Assembly (NCBI GenBank): GCA_007745635.1
Contig: CP036272.1
Location: 2,845,124 to 2,909,123 of the forward strand
Reading direction: 5' to 3'
Length of the DNA stretch: 64,000 nt
Origin: Stieleria bergensis
Lineage (GTDB): Bacteria > Planctomycetota > Planctomycetia > Pirellulales > Pirellulaceae
A model generated the notes under the pieces. That model made no database searches, had not been told where the DNA came from, and worked only from the letters and a program-made list of their open reading frames with translations. Made by a program: the position numbers and the translations under genes. Below are positions 36,996 to 45,987 of this stretch, in pieces (within the stretch, counting starts at the first letter, position 1; every line of letters begins with the position of its first letter).

Positions 36996-39767
36996 CTATT
37001 CGGCGGTCTTTTTCTTGGTCGCTTTCTTCTTGGTGGCCTTCTTCTTGGTCGCTTTCTTTTTAGTGGCTTTCTTCTTGGTGGCCTTCTTTTTCTTTGCCGA
37101 CTTCTTTTTGGTGGCTTTCTTCTTGGCCGACTTTTTCTTTTTCTTCTTTTTGCGACCACCGCCTTTGGCAAATCGTTCGGCCAGCAAGTCGATTGCGGAC
37201 TCGAAACTCATTTCCTTGGGGTCTGTCCCCTTGGGAAGGCTGGCATTGGTTTCGCCATCGGTCACATAGGGACCATAGCGTCCGTCCAGGATTTTGACTT
37301 CACCTTCGGTCACCGGTGACTTCTTTTCGAACAGCTTGATCGGCTCTTTGGGGGCTGCGCGGCCACGGCGTTTGGGTTCACGCAGCAACGTGATGGCTTG
37401 TTCCAAGGAGACGTCTAGCGGCGAGACATCGGCTGGCAAGGAACGCGTTTCCTTTTCGCATTTGACGTAGGGGCCATAGCGCCCGTCAAAGGCTTGGATG
37501 GGCTGATCGTTGTCGGGGAAGTTGCCCAGTGTGCGGGGCAATTCCAACAACTTGCAGGCCATTTCCACGGTCAAGTCGTCCGCATTCATGTTGCGAAGCA
37601 GTGACTGATTGCGTTTCTCTGGATCGTCGGTTTCACCCAATTGGATGTAGGGCCCGAAGCGACCGACTTTCAGGTAGATGGGCTTTTCGGTTTCCGGATG
37701 AACGCCAATGGGTTCTTCGGCAACCTGGCCGGCTTCCAGTAGTTCGACAGCTTTCTCCAGGTTCAGCTCATCCGGTGGCATGCCATCGGGGATACTGGCT
37801 CGTCGCTCGCCTTGTTCCAGGTAGGGGCCATACTTGCCGACGCGGACGGAGATCAGTTCACGGAACTCGCCCTGTTCGGGTGAACCCAGCGGAAAGGTAG
37901 CCATCTCGCGGGCATCGATTTCGTCAAGCTTTTCCTCGACGCGTTTTTTCAGCCCCACGCTGTGTTTGGCAATGGTTTCATCGGCGGCGGCGACCCCGTC
38001 TTTGTTGCCAAAGTAGAAGTGCTGCAGGTACTCCTGGGCGCCGACTTCATTTCGGCTAATGCAGTCCAGGAAGTCTTCCATTTCCGCGGTGAACTCGTAA
38101 TCCACCAGTTTGTCAAAGTGTTCTTCCATGACCCGCGTGACGTTAAACGCACGCCAGCTGGGAATCATGGCGCTGCCTTTTTTAAAGACATATCCGCGGC
38201 GTTCGTCAGTGATCGTTCCAATGATCGATGCGAAGGTACTGGGGCGTCCGATGCCTTTTTCTTCTAGCGTTCGTGTGAGCGAAGCTTCGGTATAGCGAGC
38301 GGGCGGCTGAGTGGTGTGGTTCTTGGCGTCCATCTCTTTGGCTGACAACGCTTCATTTTCTTTGACGTTGGGCAGCAGTCGCTCTTTATTGGCCAGTTCA
38401 GCTTCGGGGTTATCGCTGCCTTCGACGTAGGCACGCAGGAAACCTTCAAACAGAATGCTGGTCCCGGTGGCGGTGAAGACAGCGCCACCGCCTTCGATGG
38501 AAACGCTGATGCGTTGTTTTTTGGCGTCCGCCATCTGGCAGGCCACTGTACGTTTCCAGATCAGGTCGTACAGGCGAAACTGATCAGATTCCAATTCACC
38601 GCGCAACGATTCGGGTGAACGAAAACTGGTGCCGGCCGGTCGAATGGCTTCGTGAGCTTCTTGAGCGTTTTTGACTTTGCCTTTGTAGACTCGCACATCG
38701 GGATGCAAGTACTTTTCGCCGTATTCCGAGCGGACCAAGTGACGTGCCGCAGCGATGGCTTCTTTGCTGAGCGTCGTACTGTCGGTACGCATGTAAGTGA
38801 TGTAACCGTTTTCGTACAGTCGCTGCGCGGCGGTCATGGTTCGCTTGGCGCCGAAGCCTAGTTTGCGGTTGGCTTCCTGCTGCATCGTGCTGGTTGTGAA
38901 CGGAGCTCTTGGCCGCTCACTGAACGGTTTGACTTCGACCTTGGAGACCGCAAACTGAGTGGCTTTCAGGCGATCGGCAAGATCCAGTGTCTCTTTTTCG
39001 GAAAGCAGCAACAGGCCTTCCTTGGTTGGTTTTCCGGTCGCAGAGTCAAAGTCTTTGCCACTGGGGACGCGTTTGCCGTCCACGCTGGTCAGCGTCGCGG
39101 GCAGGTTTTCGTTGCCACCGGTCAGAAAGAGTCCGTCGATGTCCCAGTAAGTGGCACGCACGAATGCCATCCGCTCGCGTTCACGTTCAACGATCAAACG
39201 AACGGCAACACTCTGAACGCGACCGGCGGAGGTACCATGTCCAACACGCCGCCAGAGCAGATTCGAAACATCGTATCCGTACAGGCGATCGAGGATCCGC
39301 CGTGTCTCTTGGGCTTTGACCAAGCCTTCATCGATCTCACGGGTCTGTTCAAGCGCATCGGTGATCGCTTCATTGGTGATTTCGTGAAAGACCAGTCGCT
39401 TGACGGGAACTTTTGGCTTCAATGTTTCCAGCAAGTGCCAGCTGATGGCTTCTCCCTCGCGGTCTTCATCGGTCGCCAGATAGAGCATGTCAGCGTGCTT
39501 GAGAGCGTCGCGAAGTTTTTTTACCTGTTTATTTTTATCCTTGGGAACCAAGTAAACTGGTTTGAAGCCTTCGTCGACGTTCACGCCCAGATAGGCCCAT
39601 GATTCCGTGCGAAGCTTTTCTGGTAATTCGCTCTTGCGTTCGGGCAAGTCGCGGATGTGACCAATGCTGGCCTCCACTTGGAACCCACCGCCTAGGAATT
39701 TCGAAATTGTTCGAGCTTTTGCCGGGGATTCGACAATTACAAGGCTCTTACCGCTGCTCTTGGCCAT
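36996..39767 (-). CDS. topA: DNA topoisomerase I with lysine-rich C-terminal tail
   Basis: 923 aa from the ATG at 39767. The Toprim domain opens with LVIVESPAKARTISKFLG and has TDEDREGEAI; the catalytic Tyr is in YITYMRTDS. Instead of classical zinc fingers the C-terminal part carries several topoisomerase repeats (VGKYGPYLEQ, VGRFGPYIQL, DGRYGPYVKC, DGRYGPYVTD). The last 55 residues are almost pure Lys with Ala/Thr (KKKATKK units), a histone H1-like tail that should bind DNA non-specifically. The enzyme relaxes negative supercoils and is essential. Divergent from the PpiD-like gene. Confidence 0.97.
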   Translation of the reverse strand: MAKSSGKSLVIVESPAKARTISKFLGGGFQVEASIGHIRDLPERKSELPEKLRTESWAYLGVNVDEGFKPVYLVPKDKNKQVKKLRDALKHADMLYLATDEDREGEAISWHLLETLKPKVPVKRLVFHEITNEAITDALEQTREIDEGLVKAQETRRILDRLYGYDVSNLLWRRVGHGTSAGRVQSVAVRLIVERERERMAFVRATYWDIDGLFLTGGNENLPATLTSVDGKRVPSGKDFDSATGKPTKEGLLLLSEKETLDLADRLKATQFAVSKVEVKPFSERPRAPFTTSTMQQEANRKLGFGAKRTMTAAQRLYENGYITYMRTDSTTLSKEAIAAARHLVRSEYGEKYLHPDVRVYKGKVKNAQEAHEAIRPAGTSFRSPESLRGELESDQFRLYDLIWKRTVACQMADAKKQRISVSIEGGGAVFTATGTSILFEGFLRAYVEGSDNPEAELANKERLLPNVKENEALSAKEMDAKNHTTQPPARYTEASLTRTLEEKGIGRPSTFASIIGTITDERRGYVFKKGSAMIPSWRAFNVTRVMEEHFDKLVDYEFTAEMEDFLDCISRNEVGAQEYLQHFYFGNKDGVAAADETIAKHSVGLKKRVEEKLDEIDAREMATFPLGSPEQGEFRELISVRVGKYGPYLEQGERRASIPDGMPPDELNLEKAVELLEAGQVAEEPIGVHPETEKPIYLKVGRFGPYIQLGETDDPEKRNQSLLRNMNADDLTVEMACKLLELPRTLGNFPDNDQPIQAFDGRYGPYVKCEKETRSLPADVSPLDVSLEQAITLLREPKRRGRAAPKEPIKLFEKKSPVTEGEVKILDGRYGPYVTDGETNASLPKGTDPKEMSFESAIDLLAERFAKGGGRKKKKKKKSAKKKATKKKSAKKKKATKKKATKKKATKKKATKKKATKKKTAE

Positions 39768-40074
39768 CAATGATTGCTAAGTTGGAACGCTGTGGAAAAC
39801 TGGTTTAGAAAATCCGACATTGGCCACAAGAGTAACCGGTGGCCAATTTTTCACAATCACCAGATGCCTATGTGTTAGCGATCACGATGTGATCTCGTCA
39901 ATCCGGCAATTCACCCAATTTGTCGGAATGGCAATACTTTGCCACCTATTTGGAGGGGGTGTCGAGGGGGAAATTCGATTGATTCCCGCTTGACCCTGCA
40001 ATTCCCACGACGATAGGCTTTGCATCTTACCTTACTGCCATTTCAACGATTCCTCTCGTACAAAGTCCCCTGAA
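39768..40074. other. Divergent promoter region topA / PpiD-like gene
   Basis: 307 bp that must carry promoters for both genes. A possible -35 for the plus-strand gene is ttgacc at 39990-39995, but no good -10 follows, so I do not call a promoter. No repeats or small genes seen. Confidence 0.5.
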
Positions 40075-42846
40075 ATGAACCCACTGGAACTGTTTCGTCG
40101 TAACCAAAAGGTCATGATGACCGGTTTGATTTTGCTGGCGATGTTCGCGTTTGTCGTCATTCCCTCACTGGGCGGCTGGCTGGGCAATGGCCCTGCAAAC
40201 AGCGATCCCGTGATTGCTGAATTTGATCAAACCCAGCTGCACGCCAGTCAAGTTGAACTCTTCACGCAAAATCACCACCGCGCGGTTCAATTTCTTAGCG
40301 CCCTCTATCAAGAAACCGTCACCCGTGGCGGCACACCGAATATTCCTGGTGCTTCCATGGGGCAGCTAGGGATCAGCAGCCAACCAAGTATTGGCAACTC
40401 GATCAATACGATGCGTTACGCCTCTGAAGCCGAAAAGCTTGGCTTTGAACTCGATGAAGCTCGAGTGGACGACTGGTTGCAAATGTTTTGCGACTCCAAG
40501 CTGACTCAATCTCAGCTGGAAAGTATGTTGCGGCAGCAAACCAACAACGCCATGGGGCGGTTGCAACTGTACAAGGTTCTGCGGGCTGAACTGCTGTCCA
40601 ACATGTACCAGCAGGTCGCGTATTCCGGCGTGGTCAGCTCGGGCCGTGGTTTCCCAATGCCACTGGCCTCTCCTGTTGATCAATGGAGTAACTTCAAACA
40701 ACTCAGTCAATCTGCAACGATCAACGCAGTGCCGTTCGAAGTGGAAGATTTCTTAAGCAAGGTGACCACTGAGCCTTCAGAGGCTGACATTGAAAAGGTT
40801 TATGAAGAAGGCAAGGAACGCTATCCCAGCACGTTTTCACCGCAACCGGGATTCCGTCGCCGCACCTCCGCCGAAATCAGTTATGTCGTCGCTGATCTGG
40901 ACACTTACGTTGACAAGCGAGTTGCTAAGCTCACCGAAGAAGAGATTCGCGCTCGGTACGACGAAATGGTCGCCAAAAGTAATCCGCTGGTTCTCAATGA
41001 CCCCGGATTCGGTGGCGGCGCTGGTTTGCCGCCAATGACCCTGACTCCAGAATCGACTCTGGATGATGAAGCAGCGAACGGCGAAGCAGCCAAGCCCGAG
41101 GAAGCTGCAGAAGGTGAAGCTGACAAGCCAGAAATGAAGCCAGAGCCGGCTAAGCCAGAACCGGCTAAGCCAGAACCGGCTAAGCCAGAACCGGCTAAGC
41201 CAGAACCGGCTAAGCCAGAACCAGCTAAGCCAGAACCAGCTAAGCCAGAGCCAGCTAAGCCAGAGCCAGCTAAGCCAGAGCCAGCTAAGCCAGAGCCAGC
41301 TAAGCCAGAGCCAGCTAAGCCAGAACCAGCTAAGCCAGAACCAGCTAAGCCAGAGCCAGCTAAGCCAGAGCCAGCTAAGCCAGAGCCAGCTAAGCCAGAG
41401 CCAGCTAAGCCAGAGCCAGCTAAGCCAGAGCCAGCTAAGCCAGAGCCAGCTAAGCCAGAGCCAGCTAAGCCAGAACCAGCTAAGCCAGAGCCAGCTAAGC
41501 CAGAACCAGCATCGGTTGATGACACTCCAGAGAAGCCTGTTGAGGATGGTGGCGAGCAATCCAGCCTACTGAGTCCAATGGAGGCCGCCGTTCGCTTGGT
41601 CGCTTTTCAAGAGGAAGGCACTGGATCAGCGAAGCCAGCTGAAGAAAAGCCAGCTGAAGAAAAGCCAGCTGAAGAAAAGCCAGCTGAAGAAAAGCCAGCT
41701 GAAGAAAAGCCAGCTGAAGAAAAGCCCGCTGAATCTGCTAAGCCCGAAGGGGAAGAGGCTGCGACTCCCAGTGCTGAACTCGGCGATGAAGCTGACAAGC
41801 CGGAAGAGACGCCTGAGTTCAAGACCTTTGAAGAAGTCCGCGATGAGGTCGCTCGATCGATGGTTGAGGTTGACGCCGTAGCGGAACAACAGGCTGCGCT
41901 TGACGCAGTGGAAAAGGTGCTCAAGGACTACGCCAGTGATTACGGTGTCTGGGTCAACATTGACCAGAGTGAAGGTGACCCACCAGCTGAGCCAAAGATT
42001 CAAGAGATGGCGACGAAGCTAGGCCTTCAGTTCGTTGAAGTGGGCCAGCGTGATGTGGTGACCATTCAAGACGCGACCGAGCTGATGGAAACGTTGCTGG
42101 TCAGCGCACGTGGTTTCATGCGATACAACGAAGCCTTGTTCGGAAGTGATGGCAACCAGGGGGCAAACCTATTCCGCCCCGTGGAGACACGTAACATGAT
42201 GTCCATGCCGGCTGATGGAAAGGTGTTTTTGTCTTGGAAGACTAGCCAAGTGGAAGACCACGTGCCTGAGCTCGAAGAGTGCCGCGAAGATGTGATCCTG
42301 GCGATTCGGACTGCCGAAGCTCGGAAGCTTGCTGAGAAAGCAGCTCAAGATTTGGCTGACCAACTCGGCGATGGGAAAACGCTTGTAGACCTGGCGCCAG
42401 AAGATGACGTTCGCAAGGGGGCGCGATTCAATTGGAAGGGCCAGGTCGGGATGAATCAGTTCACCCGTCAGCCACAGTATGGGATCAGCGATGTGCCTGG
42501 CTTAGGTGCCAAGAACGAGAACGGGGACGAAGATCAGCCCACAGGTCCGGGGGCGCCTCCTAAGTTCGCTTCGATTCAAGTCGACAACGATTTCATGGAG
42601 GCCGTCTTTTCGGCCGCTGACCAGAAAGGAATCGTTGGATCGGATTCGGGTCAGAACACTTATTACGCGATTGAGCGTGAGAGCATGAACCCCAGCGACT
42701 CCACGTTGTTGGACTTGTTCGAAAATGCTCAGAATCGATCCCAGGCCTCGCAACTGCCGATTGATGACGTCGGTGAAATCCTCAATGGGTTCTCAACCGA
42801 GCTCAATAAGCGAACGGGCTTTAAAGCGAATTTGGAAGGAATCTGA
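40075..42846 (+). CDS. PpiD-like membrane-anchored periplasmic protein with PEPAK and EEKPA repeats
   Basis: 923 aa. One N-terminal membrane helix (about 15-35, VMMTGLILLAMFAFVVIPSL) anchors a periplasmic protein. Residues about 45-250 resemble the SurA_N/PpiD chaperone helices, including the IAEFDQTQLHASQVELF start. No parvulin catalytic domain is evident; a low-complexity stretch of about 24 KPEPA units (about 357-480) and six AEEKP units (about 522-551) sits in the middle. The C-terminal 350 residues again look chaperone-like. A periplasmic folding or secretion role is likely; the repeat spacer may reach across the thick planctomycete cell envelope. Confidence 0.7.
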   Translation: MNPLELFRRNQKVMMTGLILLAMFAFVVIPSLGGWLGNGPANSDPVIAEFDQTQLHASQVELFTQNHHRAVQFLSALYQETVTRGGTPNIPGASMGQLGISSQPSIGNSINTMRYASEAEKLGFELDEARVDDWLQMFCDSKLTQSQLESMLRQQTNNAMGRLQLYKVLRAELLSNMYQQVAYSGVVSSGRGFPMPLASPVDQWSNFKQLSQSATINAVPFEVEDFLSKVTTEPSEADIEKVYEEGKERYPSTFSPQPGFRRRTSAEISYVVADLDTYVDKRVAKLTEEEIRARYDEMVAKSNPLVLNDPGFGGGAGLPPMTLTPESTLDDEAANGEAAKPEEAAEGEADKPEMKPEPAKPEPAKPEPAKPEPAKPEPAKPEPAKPEPAKPEPAKPEPAKPEPAKPEPAKPEPAKPEPAKPEPAKPEPAKPEPAKPEPAKPEPAKPEPAKPEPAKPEPAKPEPAKPEPAKPEPAKPEPASVDDTPEKPVEDGGEQSSLLSPMEAAVRLVAFQEEGTGSAKPAEEKPAEEKPAEEKPAEEKPAEEKPAEEKPAESAKPEGEEAATPSAELGDEADKPEETPEFKTFEEVRDEVARSMVEVDAVAEQQAALDAVEKVLKDYASDYGVWVNIDQSEGDPPAEPKIQEMATKLGLQFVEVGQRDVVTIQDATELMETLLVSARGFMRYNEALFGSDGNQGANLFRPVETRNMMSMPADGKVFLSWKTSQVEDHVPELEECREDVILAIRTAEARKLAEKAAQDLADQLGDGKTLVDLAPEDDVRKGARFNWKGQVGMNQFTRQPQYGISDVPGLGAKNENGDEDQPTGPGAPPKFASIQVDNDFMEAVFSAADQKGIVGSDSGQNTYYAIERESMNPSDSTLLDLFENAQNRSQASQLPIDDVGEILNGFSTELNKRTGFKANLEGI
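41143..41510 (+). repeat. 15-bp coding repeat, about 24 copies (KPEPA)
   Basis: Units of 15 bp (core aagccagagccagct) run without interruption in frame. Copies differ only at gag/gaa and ccg/cca third positions, which split the array into blocks, a sign of recent local expansions. Confidence 0.95.
41637..41727 (+). repeat. 15-bp coding repeat, six copies (AEEKP)
   Basis: Six identical 15-bp units (gctgaagaaaagcca) in frame, 125 bp after the KPEPA array, in the same gene. Confidence 0.95.
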
Positions 42847-42867
42847 TCCCGCCAGACCGCCTCCTTT

Positions 42868-42896
42868 GTAGGGTGCGTGCAAGCCCGGCACCCTAC
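42868..42896. repeat. Hairpin element, 9-bp perfect stem
   Basis: gtagggtgc (42868-42876) is the exact reverse complement of gcaccctac (42888-42896), with an 11-nt loop containing gtgcaagc. It lies 22 bp after the PpiD-like stop; there is no T-tract, so it is better seen as a REP-like element than a terminator. Confidence 0.85.
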
Positions 42897-43230
42897 GTCT
42901 GTGCCGAACGCCGTAGGTGTTCCATACTCACAGCCCAGGGTCGCGCAGCGCACCCTGGGTGAGCGTTGCGATCCATCTGCCGAACGCCGTAGGTGTTCTA
43001 CACTCGTCGCCGGGCGAACCAAGACAAGCCCGGCACCCTACGTGCGTTCAAAACGTTGGTGCGTGCAAGCCCGGCACGCTACTTCTGTGCCGAACGCCGT
43101 AGGTGTTCCATACTCACAGCCCAGGGTCGCGCAGCGCACCCTGGGTGAGCGTGACGTTCAACCTGCCGAACGCCGTAGGTGTTCTACACTCGTTGCCGGG
43201 CGAACCAAGGCAAACGCGGCACTCTATCGT
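42873..43230. repeat. Tandem duplication with 186-bp period
   Basis: Copy 1 is 42873-43058 and copy 2 is 43059 to about 43230, nearly identical with a few substitutions. Each copy contains the 21-mer tgccgaacgccgtaggtgttc (minus one base) twice, at 42902, 42978, 43088 and 43164, and an 8-bp hairpin (cccagggt 42934-42941 with accctggg 42952-42959 in copy 1). Confidence 0.9.
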
Positions 43231-43280
43231 CGTTTAAATTCCAGACGACTCTGTCCAAACTCGCCAAAGCCTCGGCAATG

Positions 43281-43311
43281 GAACCACGAAGGACACGATG
43301 AGCACGAAGGG
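43281..43311. repeat. Short cacgaagg-type intergenic repeat
   Basis: gaaccacgaaggacacga followed by gagcacgaaggg: a short degenerate repeat of the 'ccacgaaggacacgaag' kind that I recall from intergenic regions of many unrelated bacteria. Confidence 0.6.
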
Positions 43312-43460
43312 ATAAGTCATTGAACGACCTCGCGGGCGAGATGTCTTACTGCGTCCCATTTACTGCCGCCGCTGCGCGACTGAGAGCGTTCCAGTGTGGC
43401 AGTAACCGAGTTGAAGCCCTGATCGGCCCCGGATCACAGAGCTGAGATTCGAAGAAAAGC

Positions 43461-43490
43461 TCCGTGTTCTCGGCGCCTCTGTGTTTCGAT
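43461..43490. repeat. Short cacagagg-type intergenic repeat (reverse orientation)
   Basis: tccgtgttctcggcgcctct followed by gtg; its reverse complement is the cacagaggcgccgagaacac type, the partner commonly seen with the cacgaagg repeat 170 bp upstream. Confidence 0.55.
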
Positions 43491-43674
43491 CTTCTTCGCA
43501 ACGCAACTGCAAACGCGCTCCCCGAAGCCAGGCGGGACTAAGGCAAGGCTTCAAGACCTGGCCGATGAACGAAACAACACCCTCGCGTTGTCTCACAGTC
43601 GTCGACTCTGCTCGCCCGCTCTATTGGCCGTCTTGTTGCATACCGGTTTGCGGGGCTGTACGATACTGGCCCCG

Positions 43675-45261
43675 ATGGACTCCCGATCAGCTCTCTCAAA
43701 GTTGACCACCACCATGCAAGAACTTCGCGTGATACGGCGCACCGATCAATCCTCTGACCCCGATACAGAGAACGCGCCAAGTGAAGCCCCTGCGCCGCGG
43801 CGTTTGCTTCGGCTGTGCGCTGCTCTTGTGATGATCATTTGTGCTGGATGGCTGCTGATCGAATCGATGCGCAGTGATTCACAGCCAGACTTATCGCCTT
43901 CCGCCGTGACTCCGGTCGATTCGTCTCAACAACCACGCAGTGCCACCAAAGCGATCAAAGACATTCAGGTTGGCGAGCGTGTATTGGCGGAAAATCCAGA
44001 GCTCCATCAGGCTCAGCAAACTGATTACCGCGAGCCCGACTGGAGCCAGTGGCTGCAGCTTTCGCTTGTGATGCTCAACGAGGACGGCAGTGAGCTGAAC
44101 ATCGAACTGCTGCGCAGCGAAGGCTGGGTGCGCAGCCAGTTGGTTCCGATCCATGCACCTTTTGCTGACCAGACTGCAAGCAACGACTCACCACAGCAAG
44201 TCGAGCTTATTTCCGAAGATGCATCGCTAAATCCCGGAGACGTCCCTGGCGTTCCGCTCTCGCCACTTCGTCTGGTGTTTCGCGAACTTGTTTTTCAGCA
44301 GGTCATGCTCGAAGCGGTAGATCGGGAACTGATTGGCATGGCGGTGGAAATGGACTTGCCGGAACTGGCGATCACCGGGTCGGCGTTGCTGGTAGACATG
44401 CAGGTGGCTCCGTTGATCAAGGTGGGTCAAGGGCGAGTGGTCACGGCAACGTTTCAGCACACGAACGCGGACGTCATTGATTTGACGATTGGCGATGCAG
44501 TTGAACGTGAAACCATTGGCACGACAAGCAATCACCCATTCTGGTCAGAGGACCGTCAAGCGTTCGTGCAAGCGGGCACGTTGAAGAGCGGCGAACGTGT
44601 AAGGACATACTTAGGTGACCACAAGCAAGTCATCTCGCTGCGAGCACGCCCCGGCCCGCAAGAAGTTTACAATCTAGAAGTCCACGCCGAACACGTCTAC
44701 TACGTCGGCGAGTTCGGGACCCTGGTTCATAATGCAGCAGGCTACAATGTTGATGCCCCAAGTGGGGCAAGCCTTGGTTTTGATGCGACACATAGGGCGA
44801 CAGCAGCTTATCAAAGACGTGGAAAGGCGTATTTGCAGCGATTGCAATCGAGGGGCATCACAAACGAAACCGATGCGACTCGGATTAGAGCGTTGTCCAT
44901 CTTGCAACGAATTTCGAATCGACAGAACCGAATACTACAGAGGAATCCAGACTTGCTTGACGATTTGCTATCTGATAACCAGCTACGAGCTATTGAGGAC
45001 AAAGGGGACTGGCTAAAGAACATGTTTTACGGATCGGTTCTTGAGAAGCAAATGGTCGCAAGAAGGATTCAGCGGAGCCCGACATTGAGTTCGCTTTACG
45101 AACACGTTGGCGATCTGGCTGGCCCCAATGGAATGAGAGTGGATTTTGAAGGACGGGGACTCTTTCAGGGATTGGAATTTGACTTGACTACAGAGTTGCA
45201 GTTTTTGACAAAGCTCAGAAAATATGGCTCAGAAGTCCTCGTGCCAACGTATCGGCGATAG
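43675..45261 (+). CDS. HINT-type polymorphic toxin with nuclease-like C-terminal domain
   Basis: 528 aa from the ATG at 43675; ATG 43714 is equally possible, 43588 less so. A membrane anchor (about 45-62, LCAALVMIICAGWLL) is followed by a pretoxin HINT domain: AIKDIQVGERVLA, TTSNHPFW (near 286), VYNLEVHAEHVYYVG and the terminal GTLVHN (near 350), where self-cleavage occurs in the family. The usual N-terminal Cys with GTxV is missing. Residues about 353-528 are a separate, helical then beta domain ending with RVDFEGRG and FDLTT, reminiscent of restriction-endonuclease-fold toxin tips. Base use becomes visibly more AT-rich from about 44750. The next gene is a likely immunity protein. Confidence 0.75.
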   Translation: MDSRSALSKLTTTMQELRVIRRTDQSSDPDTENAPSEAPAPRRLLRLCAALVMIICAGWLLIESMRSDSQPDLSPSAVTPVDSSQQPRSATKAIKDIQVGERVLAENPELHQAQQTDYREPDWSQWLQLSLVMLNEDGSELNIELLRSEGWVRSQLVPIHAPFADQTASNDSPQQVELISEDASLNPGDVPGVPLSPLRLVFRELVFQQVMLEAVDRELIGMAVEMDLPELAITGSALLVDMQVAPLIKVGQGRVVTATFQHTNADVIDLTIGDAVERETIGTTSNHPFWSEDRQAFVQAGTLKSGERVRTYLGDHKQVISLRARPGPQEVYNLEVHAEHVYYVGEFGTLVHNAAGYNVDAPSGASLGFDATHRATAAYQRRGKAYLQRLQSRGITNETDATRIRALSILQRISNRQNRILQRNPDLLDDLLSDNQLRAIEDKGDWLKNMFYGSVLEKQMVARRIQRSPTLSSLYEHVGDLAGPNGMRVDFEGRGLFQGLEFDLTTELQFLTKLRKYGSEVLVPTYRR

Positions 45262-45276
45262 AGGGTGGAGACAGAA

Positions 45277-45987
45277 ATGGAAATACTAGGACAGACGTTC
45301 AAAGGCAACGTACTCGACGAAATGCCCGCTGAATGGAACGCAATTGAATTCAAAGATTGCATTTTCACTGGGGGAGGGATCGGAATGAAGGTTCGCCATG
45401 TCGCAGACCGACTGGTGGTGAGAAGCGTAACGGCTATGAACTGCACGGTGGACACGGTAACAGTGGGGCCAGTGGTTTTTGAAAATCTACATGTTGAAAA
45501 TCTCAAGACTACGCAGCATTTGTGGCTGCCAGGATGCGCATTTAGGTCTTGCGTCTTTCGGGGGAAGATTGGCGAGGTGCTGCAATTTGACAAAGCCGAT
45601 CCGATGGCTCCACGAACCGATAAATTTAACCAGCAGTTTATTGACGACAATGAAGGAATCTGGTCAGACGTCGAATGGTCGTTGGATATTTCGGAAGCAG
45701 AGTTTGACGATTTGGATCTCCGTGGAGTGCCTGGAGAAACAGTCAGGATCAACACTCTGAATCAAGTTTGCGTTGATTTCGGAAGGTCGCACATTGCTCA
45801 AGAGTCTGGTGCTTTCGACGAACTTAGCGGCTTTGCGAAAATGGTAATGAAAAACGGTTTGAAGCGAAGGAAAGAATCAAAATACAACTTCGTCCTTACA
45901 ACAAACCCGTCTTCTCGTGACTACCAAGAGATGAGCGAGTTTTTTGAGTGGTTGGCAAAGAATGATCTGCTGTTGACTTCACCATAG
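45277..45987 (+). CDS. Probable immunity protein of the HINT toxin
   Basis: 236 aa from the ATG at 45277, which has ggtggag at proper distance; an in-frame GTG at 45265 is less likely. It follows the toxin stop by 15 bp. No signal peptide; the first half is beta-rich with regular FKDCIFTG / FENLHVENL steps loosely like pentapeptide or beta-helix proteins, the second half helical. I do not recognise the family. Calling it immunity rests on position, cytoplasmic character and the shared AT-rich composition with the toxin tip. Confidence 0.55.
   Translation: MEILGQTFKGNVLDEMPAEWNAIEFKDCIFTGGGIGMKVRHVADRLVVRSVTAMNCTVDTVTVGPVVFENLHVENLKTTQHLWLPGCAFRSCVFRGKIGEVLQFDKADPMAPRTDKFNQQFIDDNEGIWSDVEWSLDISEAEFDDLDLRGVPGETVRINTLNQVCVDFGRSHIAQESGAFDELSGFAKMVMKNGLKRRKESKYNFVLTTNPSSRDYQEMSEFFEWLAKNDLLLTSP

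Larger units (their letters stand above)
42847..43674. other. Repeat-rich intergenic region upstream of the toxin gene
   Basis: 828 bp without a convincing gene. It contains a 186-bp tandem duplication, three kinds of hairpin and two short repeats of the cacgaagg and cacagagg types. Open frames across it are produced by the repeats. Confidence 0.7.

Noticed and set aside
40837-41559. Long minus-strand frames of LWLSW and SGLAG repeats opposite the PpiD-like gene
   Set aside because: They are the antisense readings of the 15-bp coding array, which keeps all frames open; the plus-strand protein has flanking conserved domains.
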